From positions 186,001-250,000 of the forward strand of contig JAAKBF010000107.1 in NCBI GenBank assembly GCA_012656075.1: 64,000 nucleotides of DNA, read 5' to 3'. Below are positions 29,012 through 39,028 of this stretch, one piece after another. Position 1 is the stretch's first letter, and each line of letters begins with the position of its first letter. Source of the stretch: Phytophthora hibernalis. Taxonomy: Eukaryota; Oomycota; Peronosporomycetes; Peronosporales; Peronosporaceae. The notes beneath the pieces are model-generated. The model did no database searches, had not been told where the DNA came from, and saw only the letters and a list, made by a program, of their open reading frames with translations. Both the position numbers and the translations under genes were made by a program.

Positions 29012-29874
29012 ATGACCACGGCTGCTGTACTGGTGACTGGGGCGTCCAGGGGATTCGGTCGCTGCCTCACGCTCGACTTTGCGCGTGAATTGAAGGCCCA
29101 GAACGTGGATCTATACCTCTGGGCTCGCAGTGAGGAAGATCTTCAGGAAACCGAGCGATTGGCTCGCACGGAATGGCAAAAGAAGCAGCTACAGGTGAAC
29201 TGCGCTGCTTCTTGCAGTGTGTGGACCTGAGTGACGCTGCCGACTACACGCACAAGGTGGACCAAGTGCTGCTGCAATTGTCAGCGCAGATTTACGACCG
29301 AGTGTTCCTCCTTCACAATGCAGGATCGCTGGGTCAGCTAGGATTGGTCCAAGAGTGCGCGTCGTCGGCGACAGAGTTGGCCCAGTACTGGGAGCTCAAT
29401 GTGACGTCAGTTCTGTGGCTCAACAAGCGCTTCCTCGATGTCTACGGAGCTTCACGGGAGGAGCTGCTGGTGTCGACTTCAGTTGGTGACGAGAAGCACA
29501 CGCAGCTCGTGATTGTCAACATCACGTCGTTGTGTGGCATTGAGCCGTTCAAGACGCACATGATGTACTGTACCGGCAAGGCTGCGCGCGAGATGCACCA
29601 CCGTGTAGTTGCAGCGGAGCAGGCTACAGTTGGCAAGGTGCGGGTGTTGCAGTACTCTCCTGGCCCGATGGACACGGACATGCAGAAGATGATCCGCGAG
29701 TCGCCACGTGTAGACCCGGTGCTTCGGAAACTGTATGCGGACATGAAGGTGCAAGGCACTCTTATCCCGCCTGCTCAGTCGTCGCGACGTGGCGTGAAGC
29801 TTGCTATGAGCGGTGAGTACAAGACTGGGGCTCACGTCGACTACTACGACCTCGACCCTCCGACCAAGCAGTGA
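29012..29874 (+). CDS. Sepiapterin reductase-like SDR, copy 2, one apparent frameshift
   Basis: It starts MTTAAVLVTGASRGFGR and repeats the motifs of copy 1: HNAGSLGQLG, VNITSLCGIEPF, YCTGKAA, SPGPMDTDMQ and SGEYKTGAHVDYYD. The frame changes near 29180, where GGCAAAAGAAG lacks one A; adding it gives WQKEAATGELR, in line with copy 1. About 287 residues. Its last 30 residues differ most from copy 1, ending DLDPPTKQ. Together with copy 1 it forms the innermost mirrored pair of the palindrome. Confidence 0.87.
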
Positions 29875-30039
29875 GTGTAGTTTGGTGGCTTGGTGGATGA
29901 TGCAGTCATCGCCTACCAGCCATGCATCGTGTTGAGCCTGCTGAAATTGACCTTTAGTCACCACGAAAACGGGGATACGAGCACTGACGTTATCCACTCA
30001 CACCAAACAAGTCAATCCAAGATCAAGTTCGGAAGTAAA

Positions 30040-32165
30040 AAGGATGTAAATTCATTTCACTCGGCTCGATGCCAGATAAATAGTGATCATCAGACTAGAA
30101 ACTACTGTACTCGCCTACATTGAAGTCATTCAGCTCTTTACGCCGACTCGTCCTTGCTCAGCGACGCATGGTCGACGCAGTAGTAGCCGTACTTCTGGTA
30201 TGACCGACGACTGCAGCCCTCCAGCTTGCACCGGTTGCCACCTCCGTGTGCCCAGCACAGACCTCCCTGCGTCGACACCTTCTCACACTCAGGGACTTCA
30301 CAGATGCGGCCGCCGCCGTGCGACCAGCAGTGGCCGTAGCGCTTAGCCTTCTTGGTGCAGCCCTCCGTAGCGCACGTCTTGAAGCCGCCGTGCTGGAAGC
30401 AGCGCTTGTACAGCTTGGCGCGGTTGGGACAGCCCTCCACCGTGCAGCGCGAGCCGCCGCCGTGGCGCACGCAGCAGCCGCGAGACACGGCGATGTTCGT
30501 GCAGCCGTCCACCTGGCAGGGCGGCGTGCGGTTCTTGCGGACGCGTGTGCGACGGACCGTCTTGGTCTTGGTCTTGGTGGCTTTGGCTTTGGACTTGACG
30601 GTTGAAGTCGTCGCTGTTGCGTGTGAAGTCTGCTCCGTGGCGTCGGTGGCTGCTGCTTGTGTCGAAGTTGAAGTGACGGCGGCTGCTGCTTCGTCCTCCT
30701 CGTCACTGCTGCAACCGCAACTGCTGTAGCTGCTGACGCTGCTGGCCTCACACAGCGCAGCCAGCGACAGCGCCGGCACCAGCGTCTTCCTCGTGGCGAG
30801 GCTGTGGCTGCTGCAGCTGCTCATCTTCTCGAGTGGCGCGATGCACGAGCCCAGCAGCAGCAAAGACGACGTGGCCGACGCGTCCGGACTCTGGGCCATG
30901 GCGGCCAGGCGCGCGAACGCACTGGGCGGAGGCGTCATGGGCGGGTTCAGTAGGAACGAGATGTCTGACTTGCCGCTCATAATGATGGAAGGTGGTGAAT
31001 TGGATTAATAGTCTGCACTGGACGGAGACAATTCAGTTGTGGGACACAGAGACGAAAGCATTGCGAGCGCATTCCGCATTGGGAATGACATTCGCTGCAG
31101 GCCGGAAGTGGTCACTCCATCGTTGACTTCAGCACGCGTTCAAAACTGGGCGCGTGGCAGCTCGACCGCTGATTGGCTGGATCGACCGTGCCGGCACACG
31201 CTCAACGGCTGTTGACTTGGCGTTTGTATGCTCTTCCGACGGTGCAGACACGCGCCTTTTCAACAATGGCGGGCTGCGATTGGCCGACGACCGTTCGGGT
31301 GGTCCATCCCCCAGCCGATGTCGCTGCTGCCACGGGTGCGATCTGTATGTTTATGTAGGTTTAGACAATGCCTTGAGTCATTCGCAAAAATACTCCGCCA
31401 GGAATGGGTCGCCCCGCGCAGTTTCACTGTTGATCCGCTTCGCACTCGCTCATGATAAATACATGTAGGTTCCCACACCGCGGCTCCTTGGATTTTAATC
31501 TTTGACATTGGTGTGGGCCACCATTTAGCATCCGTGGCAGTAGATTCTTGGCCGTTGGTCGATTGCCGAGAGGCGTGCGGCCGGCTACCAATCACAAGCT
31601 TCTGGTGGTGCACGCCGACGGTGAGCACGCGCCGCACCAGGATCTTGCGGCCGCGTGTCAAACACCGAGATGGGGTTAAACCCTCTCTCAAAGCTTATAT
31701 CGCAGCAGTGAGCCGCACTAAAGCGTCTGCATACGGCTGCTGCAAGATGAGTCCGTGAAAGATGATACGGACTGGCAGCTTGCCTGTGGTTTGACACGCG
31801 ACGACATGCCATCGTCGCGCCAACTGCATCGACGTCACGCTCGTGAAAGAGAGCCTATCGGATTGAAAGCGGCGACATTTAACAGGGGAAGATTTAGTGT
31901 GGCTTGGGGGATCATGGCAGCTGTTGGGCTCCTGGCGTCCTTAAAGAGGACGTGGCCAGCAGCTCGAGATGCAGAGGCTGCAGCCGAGTGCCAAACACCG
32001 TTCGGCGAGTTCTTCTGCGGAGAAGGTGCCCAGTTCCTTTGTAGCGCGCTTGTCTTCGCTGCCGCAGAGCCTTGGACGATGTTGCTACAGCGGTCGTTTC
32101 CTGGTGCGGAGCAAAATGTGATGGTGGTTCGTGGCGGCAGCGAACCCAGAACCAAGCGTATTGGT
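30040..32165. repeat. Right arm of the near-identical inverted repeat
   Basis: Inverted twin of 23820-25905. The match starts inside AAAAGGATGTAAATTCATTTCA and ends near CGAACCCAGAACCAAGCG. Beyond, up to ~32430, the homology with 23590-23820 goes on but is much weaker. Confidence 0.92.
30138..30980 (-). CDS. Zinc-finger protein R, WRKY19-type, intact twin of L
   Basis: 280 residues, identical in protein sequence to L, with the same KSDISFLLNP N-terminus, basic linker and five C-x4-C-x9-C-x2-H fingers. Only one synonymous base differs in the coding region as far as I can see. It is convergent with sepiapterin reductase copy 2. L and R are the only two family members whose frames are fully open with native ends. 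Confidence 0.9.
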   Translation of the reverse strand: MSGKSDISFLLNPPMTPPPSAFARLAAMAQSPDASATSSLLLLGSCIAPLEKMSSCSSHSLATRKTLVPALSLAALCEASSVSSYSSCGCSSDEEDEAAAAVTSTSTQAAATDATEQTSHATATTSTVKSKAKATKTKTKTVRRTRVRKNRTPPCQVDGCTNIAVSRGCCVRHGGGSRCTVEGCPNRAKLYKRCFQHGGFKTCATEGCTKKAKRYGHCWSHGGGRICEVPECEKVSTQGGLCWAHGGGNRCKLEGCSRRSYQKYGYYCVDHASLSKDESA

Positions 32166-32914
32166 ACGACACACAGTAGTTGAGCAGGCCAGAGCTGCGG
32201 GCGTATGATTTTCGCGGGCTTTTCCTGTACAAGTACGGCATTCACAAACTTGACTACTGACAAAATCTGTATCGGTATTAATAAAAATGCACAGACCACT
32301 TCACAAATCATAGACTAAATCCCAGTCCCAGACTAAATTCCTGTCACAAATACACTGACCAAATTTCAAATCCAGCCTTGGAATTTAGTATGTGCTTTGT
32401 GAGTATTTGTAAATGTCACGTACACAAAAAATGCATTCACAAATTAAACATTTTTAAGTAACGAGCAGTTTGCAACTAAATCTAAAAAGGTTTATAGCTA
32501 GGACTATTTTCAAAATAGCTCCAATAATATTGTTTTCAACCGGTAAAGTTTCAGGTTGCAACATCTTTGCTGTCGGGAGAATTGACATGTTGATCAGCTG
32601 CATTCGTGCTGCTGCAAGTGCAATATGCCACCATTGAACGGTGTGAAGCGTGTTTTGCAGCAATTTCGAAGGGCAAGACATCGCGTTCCGTTCTCTTCTA
32701 CGCTGTACCAGCAGCATTTGTGTATCAAACAACAACTAACGCCCGAAATGCGTGGGGCACGGCACGACCGAGATCTACAATCCACACACTGATCCGTTAC
32801 CGCATGGTCGTAACCGGCAACAGTGTCATGCCTGTGGACTCGACTTGCCTCACCTTTGGGGTTTCGTAGGCGTATTTCAGAATCAGAGTACATGTGTACT
32901 TCGTATCCGGGTAG
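32166..32914. other. AT-rich spacer
   Basis: 32170-32430 is the diverged extension of the inverted repeat, with repeated GACTAAAT and CACAAAT words. 32430-32914 holds no recognisable gene. Confidence 0.45.
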
Positions 32915-33625
32915 TAAGTGGTCGGCATTGAAGTGAACTTTGAAGGAACTGCAGCGTCTGGTGAAGTCTTCGTCGTCAATTTGAGCTTCGAGCGTAGAAA
33001 AGCACAAGGCGCTTGCATGAGAGTAGGGGGCTCGTCTTCCCACCATGCGCATTGACAGCATGAAACTGCGTGTGGCACGGTGGCGAACAGCACCCATAAG
33101 CTTGGTTTTCAGCACGCCCCAGTGTCACTTTTGCGCGGACGTCGTTTTCCAGCTTTCCAGCACATATATTCTTGACGGCAAAGCATGGTGGCAATAGCAG
33201 CGGTTACTTGGTGGTGATAGTGCAGCGTTGGGTCCCGGAGGACGCCGCTTGCACGTGTTCGTCAAGAAGCAGATCGCCCAACTTCAGCCGCAGTCTGAAG
33301 TTTGAAGCAACAAAGGCATGATTTCAATCCAGGAGCGGGTGTTGCGTATCACAACACCGCCGGATCCAAGCAGCTTTTGTTGCCGCGAGTCCTGTCTCTC
33401 TTGCGTCAAACAACGGTGCTGGAGGTGTCGTCGCTATAATTGCGCGCTCCAGGACGTGTGCGAGTGTTGTTGAGCGCACGAATGTTACCAGTGCTTGTCG
33501 GATCGTCTCGGCGGCCACCAAAGCCACCGACGTCATGGCGAGTGCTCGTCGCACTCACGCACGCGAATCAAAGTTGGTTACCGGACACGCGCACGCTGCT
33601 TCTAATGTGCAATGCGGCATCTAGC
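32915..33625. repeat. Right copy of the hAT-derived inverted repeat
   Basis: Inverted twin of 22440-23210. Read on the minus strand it ends with the homologue of the hAT downstream flank. The hAT transposase body present on the left is absent here, and zinc-finger gene F begins instead. Confidence 0.72.
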
Positions 33626-33758
33626 GCACTCAGCGTACGTTTTTCGACGTCGGATATTAGCGCCTTTGTTCGTGCGCAGTGCCGCACCGTCCCCAATATT
33701 CCTCACAACCAAATTTGCCGCTATCCTCGACAGTCCTTCTCGCAACTATTGCATCAGA

Positions 33759-34624
33759 ATGAACGGAAAGGCAGACATCGCCTTTCTCCTGAACCCGAAG
33801 ACTCAAACCCAGACGCTGAGCTTCCACACGCCCGAGTCTCGCATCGAGGACAGCATTGGGATGCCACCCATGACTCCGCCTCCGATGTCGCTCTTCCGAA
33901 GTCTCTCGCCCATAGACCGATTCCCGGAGCGAGTTGCGCTTTCGTTCTCGCCCACTCGTAAGATGCCGACCTCGTACGATTCCGTGCATCAAAAGCGTTT
34001 CATCAATGTGCGCTACTACGGCGAAGACCACACCCGCCTGCCCCTACTGTCGCTCGCTGCGATGTACACAGCCAACAGCTCAAACACTAGCGACAACACG
34101 TCTCGTGCACCATCGGTATCGAGAAGTGAACACAACGATGAGAAACACATCTCGACGTCCTCACGCCCAACGAGTCAACATCATAGCGGCAAGACACAAG
34201 TGCGCAAGACGCGCACTCCGTCGTGCCAAGTCGAGGGTTGTAAGAATCTGGCCGTCTCCGTGGCTGCTGCGTCCGTCACGGCGGTGGCTCGCGCTGCACC
34301 GTGGCCGGTTGCTGCAAGCGTGCCAAGCTGTATCAACGATGTTTCCAGCACGGCGGCTACAAGACGTGCACCGAGCCTGGTTGCACCAAGAAGGCCAAAC
34401 GATATGGTCACTGCTGGTCCCATGGCGGTGGTCGGATCTGTGAAACCCCGGACTGCACCAAGGTGTCCACTCAGGGTGGACACTGCTGGGCTCACGGCGG
34501 CGGCAACCGGTGCAAGCTGGAAGACTGCAACCGCCGCTCGTACCAGAAGTACGGCTACTACTGCGTCCACCACGCAAAGCTGAACTCGGGCGCCGAGAAC
34601 TCTTACGCCAACATAAGTCTGTAG
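33759..34624 (+). CDS. Zinc-finger protein F, WRKY19-type, one apparent frameshift
   Basis: Starts MNGKADIAFLLNP and continues with MPPMTPPPMSLFRSLSP, HQKRFINVRYYGEDHTRLPL and LSLAAMY, a Ser/Thr-rich linker and the five fingers. The first finger begins CQVEGCKNLAVS and breaks at ~34258 where TCTCCGTGG lacks one C. With that C the finger reads CKNLAVSRGCCVRH, and the following frame continues to the stop at 34624 (CTEPGCTKKAKRYGHCWSH, CETPDCTKVSTQGGHCWAH, CKLEDCNRRSYQKYGYYCVHH, then SGAENSYANISL). About 288 residues. Finger 2 reads CTVAGCCKRAKLYQRCFQH. A remnant of a mirrored copy is at 20610-20655. Confidence 0.85.
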
Positions 34625-35125
34625 GAAGTAAGTTAGATATAGTGCGAGCAACGATGCAATTTATTGCAATAGAATCGAACAAGCTCGTGCATTCATCGAG
34701 TGTCGGTCATAGCGCTTCACCCTGTTCGCTGGTCGGGTGCGTGGGTTTGAAGAGGGCGTTGGTGTCTGGGCAGACCACACTCGCGTATGTAGACAAACAA
34801 AACTTCGAATCGTTGTCGCTGCAATCGCGCTTGCCCATGGTAGGATTGCATCCAGGGCCAATCTGTCCACCGAACCGCAGATCGTCGTTGAAGGCCGCGA
34901 TTAAAGCTGATCGGAACGCTCGCCTTGCTTCGATCGCTAAGGTCTGCATGCCTCACTTCACAATCTTGCCCAACTTGGGCCCCAAGCGGAAGTTGCTTCG
35001 TCGCAGAAGCTGAAGTTTTCTGGCGGTGCGTGTCTAAGTGTAGGCATCAGCAAGTTGCCAGCAGAGCATACGTCACCAAACGCGTGTTTATTAACGCGAA
35101 CTAACGCTGAGAAACGATGGTGGAT
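34590..35125. repeat. Right copy of the diverged inverted repeat behind gene F
   Basis: Inverted homologue of 20045-20690, including the 3' end of gene F. No further gene is supported between 34625 and 35488. 35126-35488 is the unique upstream region of gene G. Confidence 0.72.
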
Positions 35126-35488
35126 GAAGGATTGCTCAGAGAGCATATCGACCCCCACTTGAAGTGGCATTTCGGCCAAGCGGAAGCACATCGCAGAAGT
35201 CTTGGCTGTGACTTGACACTGCCAATTTGCAGGTTGGCTTGGGTCAAAGACTATGGCGTCTAGTGCATCCGCGACCCCGGGCCAGTCGACCAAGTGAGAC
35301 GCAAGCTACAACGGCAGCATCTGCCTCAGTGGCACCGCCTTGAATCTGAATGCGCTTTGTCAAAAATAAACACGCGCCGGTATTTAGTATGCGTGCCTAA
35401 CGTCTTTGCAACTTCTGTCGGTGTTTCGATCAGAGCCCCACAATTGAATTCACCACATACACACCACACAAACTACCACCAAAGCTAA

Positions 35489-36201
35489 ATGTGCAAGACT
35501 GACATCGCGTTCCTATTGAACCCGTCGTCGGCCCAGGCCCCGACGACACCCGAACGATCGCCCATGTCGCCCTCGATGTACTTGCCACCCATCATGAGCA
35601 GTCGTGAGCGCTCTTCGACCTCGTTCTCTTACCGCCGCCGCTTGGTGGTACCATACATGGCACCACTCGAGAAGCGACGCAGCGACCTTCGATGCTACAA
35701 CAACACAGGCAACACACGTGGTCTCCTCACCATGTCCATGGCGGCGTTGTGCTCTGACTGCTTGAGCTCCAGCGACGACGAGGTGTCCGACACCTCGTCG
35801 ACTACAGTTACTCGCCCACACAAGACCCATGTCAAATAGAGGGCTGCAAGAACCTTGCCGTCTCCCGTGGATGTTGTGTGCGTCACGGCGGTGGCTCCAA
35901 GTGCACCGAGCCTGGCTGCAATAAGCGCGCCAAGCTGTACCAACGTTACTTCCAGCACGGTGGCTACAAGATGTGCACCGAACTTGGCTGCACCAAGAAG
36001 GCCAAGCGTTACGGCCACTGCTGGTCGCACGGCGGTGGCCATATTTGTGAAATGCCCAAGTGCACGAAAGTGTCCACTCAGGGTGGTTTTTGCTGGGCTC
36101 ATGGCGGCGGCAACCGCTGCAAGCACGAGGGCTGCAACCGTCGGTCGTACCAAAAGTACGACTACTTTTGCATGCGTCACACTCAATCGACCACGGCGTA
36201 G
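35489..36201 (+). CDS. Zinc-finger protein G, WRKY19-type, one apparent frameshift, finger 2 altered
   Basis: Starts MCKTDIAFLLNP; the middle keeps MAPLEKRRSDLRCY and MSMAALC, but the linker is short. The frame breaks at ~35826 (AGACCCATG; one more C gives KTPCQIEGCKNLAVSRGCCVRH). Fingers 3 to 5 are canonical, including CEMPKCTKVSTQGGFCWAH and CKHEGCNRRSYQKYDYFCMRH. In finger 2 the third Cys is Tyr (TAC, 35947-35949: LYQRYFQH), so that finger should not hold zinc normally. About 238 residues, the shortest of the family. No mirrored copy exists on the left side of the palindrome. Confidence 0.82.
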
Positions 36202-37270
36202 ATGCAATCACTACAGGTTAGCTAGGCATATACTACTTATAGTAATATTTAATGCATGAACTTCATCTTCATTTGAAAATCGATTGCTTTTGCGATGAAG
36301 AGCAGCTAGGTGGCGTCGGCAGCAAAGGTTACGCTAAAGCTGAAGTTAAATGGACGTACGGTAGGCTAAAACTGAAGTTCGGGTGCAAAGACAGAGGACG
36401 AAGCACCAAGATTCCGGTGGTCTACTTCAGTTTTGAGCAGCAAGTTGCTGCAGAATCCCATGCGAAGCGGCGATGAATCGTGGTCTGCCCAGACACACAG
36501 CTCGTTAGTATGCGAGAAGCACGCACGGACGTACCCGCCAGCATCCGCGTTGTCAGGCCGTGCCGATGGTAGGTGATGCAGGTCATCCCGCTCGGGTCTA
36601 TGCTTCGCCGCACCCTCGGGATTAATGCTTGAACTTATTTTAATATGTATTAAAATACGAAGGTGCAGTCTAACGGCGCGCACATGCAGACGAATTTAAC
36701 AGAAAAGCTGCGCCACGTGCGAGGCACACTCCAAAGTTTTGGGTGGATTGCTAAGAGGGCCACAACGCTGTTGCTTATTTTAGCAACTTGCTACGGTTGC
36801 CATCGAGGGAGCGAGTGACTTGGCGCTTGTGCCACAGCTCGTGTCGGGCCAAAGCCAAGGGCTGGGCGACGCCACGATGCTCTCTCCTTTCAACTGGTTT
36901 TGGCTTTATTGTTGAGTGATCTCGCGTGTCTGCAACGTGAAAGCTTCCCTCGCCAGTATTCCGAATCGACTGTGTATGTATTCGTGCATTCCAGAAGCAA
37001 CATGGGATGATGCCGTGGTTTATGCCGGCTTGCGCTGCGCACACAGAGGCGCGTCAAGATCTTGGCGATCTTGACCGGAGCCACGAACTCCATTGGACTG
37101 GGAAATACATGTACCGGTATTATACCAGCCTTTGCAGCCAAGTCATGTTTTTGCTTGGTCGGCAACAGACGTCGGAGTTAAAACTGGGCGGCGGAGCCTT
37201 TGTTTGGTGCTTCGTCTCGCACATTTCAATTCGCCTTTCGCTGAGCACTGCTCCAGAAATCCACACCAGC
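36202..37270. other. Upstream region of zinc-finger E-prime
   Basis: 36202-36565 is unique and without a recognisable gene. From 36566 the sequence is the near-identical inverted copy of the region upstream of gene E. It includes TAATATGTATTAAAATA-type AT-rich blocks and an initiator-like GCACATTTCAATTCGC at 37219-37234. Confidence 0.5.
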
Positions 37271-38019
37271 ATGCACTGCAAGGCCGATATCACCTTCTTG
37301 CTGAACTCGGTCTATCACGTGGAAGCAGCCTGTATGAGCCCCAAGCATGCTAACCATGAGTCGATGGAGGCCTCCTCGCCTTCCATCTCGCTCTTTCGGA
37401 GCCTTTCGCCCGTCGTGAACACGCACCGCCAGACGCTGGTGGGCCCGTACATGGCACCGCCCGAGAAGAAGAGATTCAGCAACCTCCGATGCTACGGAAG
37501 TCTCAAGACCCGGCTGTCGAAGATCTCCATGGCTGCGCTGTGTATCAACAGTGGGTTGGCCTTCAGTAACCGCGTGGACGGTAAAGACTCTCAGTGTGAG
37601 GTGTCATCTACGGTCGAGAACGACTCGACGCCTCGAGTCCGCAAGACCCGCGCTCCTCCCTGTCAAGTCGAGGGCTGCAAGAACCTGTCAGTATCCAAGA
37701 GACTGTGCGTTCGGCATGGTGGTGGCTCTAAGTGCACCATTCCAGGATGCACCAAGCGTGCCAAATTGAACCAACGTTGCTTCCAACACGGCGGCTACAA
37801 AATGTGCACCAAGCCCGGCTGCACCAAGAAGGCCAAACGTTATGGTCACTGCTGGTCACATGGCGGCGGCCACATCTGCGAAACACCCGAATGCACGAAA
37901 GTGTCGACCCAAGGCGGATTCTGTTGGACTCACGGCGGTGGCAACCGCTGCAAGCAAGAGGGCTGCAACCGCCGATCCTATCAGCGGTACGACTACTACT
38001 GCATGCGCCACGCAAATGC
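36566..38019. repeat. Right copy of the E/E-prime inverted duplication, split by Copia
   Basis: Inverted twin of 18461-20053. It is interrupted at 38019 by the Copia element and resumes at 44502, ending near 44625. Confidence 0.88.
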
Positions 38020-38092
38020 TGTTAGAAGGCTTGGAGTCGTGTTGCAGAGGATTATAGACGTAGACGCGGAAGCGAAGCTTGGTGGCGAGTGA
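37271..38092 (+). CDS. Zinc-finger protein E-prime, C-terminus replaced by Copia LTR sequence
   Basis: The open frame MHCKADITFLLN... is uninterrupted through all five fingers, including the complete fifth (CKQEGCNRRSYQRYDYYCMRH) that is frameshifted in twin E. After CMRHANA the Copia LTR begins at 38020. Translation then runs 24 codons into it (VRRLGVVLQRIIDVDAEAKLG, GE) and stops at 38092. The native tail AKVVANSTKSVDSSETK... survives beyond the element at 44502-44568 but is no longer in the reading frame. The fused protein of about 273 residues keeps every finger, so it could still work if transcribed; its terminator would now be in the LTR. Confidence 0.85.
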   Translation: MHCKADITFLLNSVYHVEAACMSPKHANHESMEASSPSISLFRSLSPVVNTHRQTLVGPYMAPPEKKRFSNLRCYGSLKTRLSKISMAALCINSGLAFSNRVDGKDSQCEVSSTVENDSTPRVRKTRAPPCQVEGCKNLSVSKRLCVRHGGGSKCTIPGCTKRAKLNQRCFQHGGYKMCTKPGCTKKAKRYGHCWSHGGGHICETPECTKVSTQGGFCWTHGGGNRCKQEGCNRRSYQRYDYYCMRHANAVRRLGVVLQRIIDVDAEAKLGGE

Positions 38093-38333
38093 AGTGAAGT
38101 GATTGAGCACTAGAAGGAAGATTGGAAAGTGATTGAAAGTGAGAGGTGAGGAAAATAAAACACACTGACTACTGCTGCTTCTCCTATGCTGCTGCTGTCC
38201 TGCATGCACACCACGGCGCCCTTGTGCCCTGGCACCCCGATGACTGACCCTGATTCGTACCACCACGATGCTTGACAACATTCTTTGCCTTAGTCGCCGT
38301 ACTGATTACCAGGTTCGTCGCCAACATTTAACA
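38020..38333 (-). repeat. Copia 3' LTR (314 bases)
   Basis: Bounded by TG...CA. It lacks an 85-base internal stretch present in the other LTR. The polypurine tract GAGTGGGAG (minus strand, 38334-38342) adjoins its inner end. Confidence 0.93.
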
Positions 38334-38723
38334 CTCCCACTCGGCGAACTCCTAGACTGTTTCGAAAGCGCTCGAACTTCGTCATTCCCAGTGCCTTCGT
38401 GAAGTGGTCGGCTAGCATCTCATTCGTCGGACAGTACTGCACGCGAACATCTTTCTGCGCCCCTTTTCGCGCAGCCAGTGATACTTGATATCGATGTGTC
38501 TCGATCTCTGTGTCACTCCTTTGTTTTCTGCGAGATATTGCGCCCCTGATTGTCTTCCATGACAACAATTTCACCAGTCGAGACTCCAATGGCTTTTAAC
38601 ACCATCTTGAGCCCAATGCACTCCTGGACAGCTGTCGCCATAGCGATGTACTCGGATTCGGTGGTCGAAAGCGTCACCATAGACTGCTTTTTCGAGCCCC
38701 ACTCGACCAAGTCGCCGTTGTAG
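38290..38723 (-). pseudogene. Copia RNase H, 3' part
   Basis: Minus-strand frames read NGDLVEWGSKKQSMVTLSTT, ESEYIAMATAVQECIGLKMV and, after an indel near 38550, a conserved block ending VQYCPTNEMLADHFTKALG, the usual end of Copia RNase H. The last codons run into the LTR. The Tc1 element separates this part from the RT part; across the gap the join reads ...TAIGFAIY / YNGDLVEWGS. Confidence 0.85.
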
Positions 38724-39028
38724 TACACCTTTGCCCGACCAAGATGGTGCGATGCCACTTCAATGTGGTGAAGTACCATAAAACTTTCGGAAATCAAACT
38801 CAACAATTACATTAGAATATCTGCTACTTCATGAATTTTGTCTTCCCAAGTCCAAAGTGGTTTAATCGTGGTGCAAGGTGGGTGGGGAGCGCGCATAACC
38901 AATCGAGTTGGCGGGAACTTTGGCGCGCGCGCGAAAACGACGCTGCACCACTACGAGCTCTCTTAAGCTGGCAAACCCTCTCACTTCCCAACAACCTCCC
39001 TGTCGACCAGCCTCCCCGCCGCCATTCG

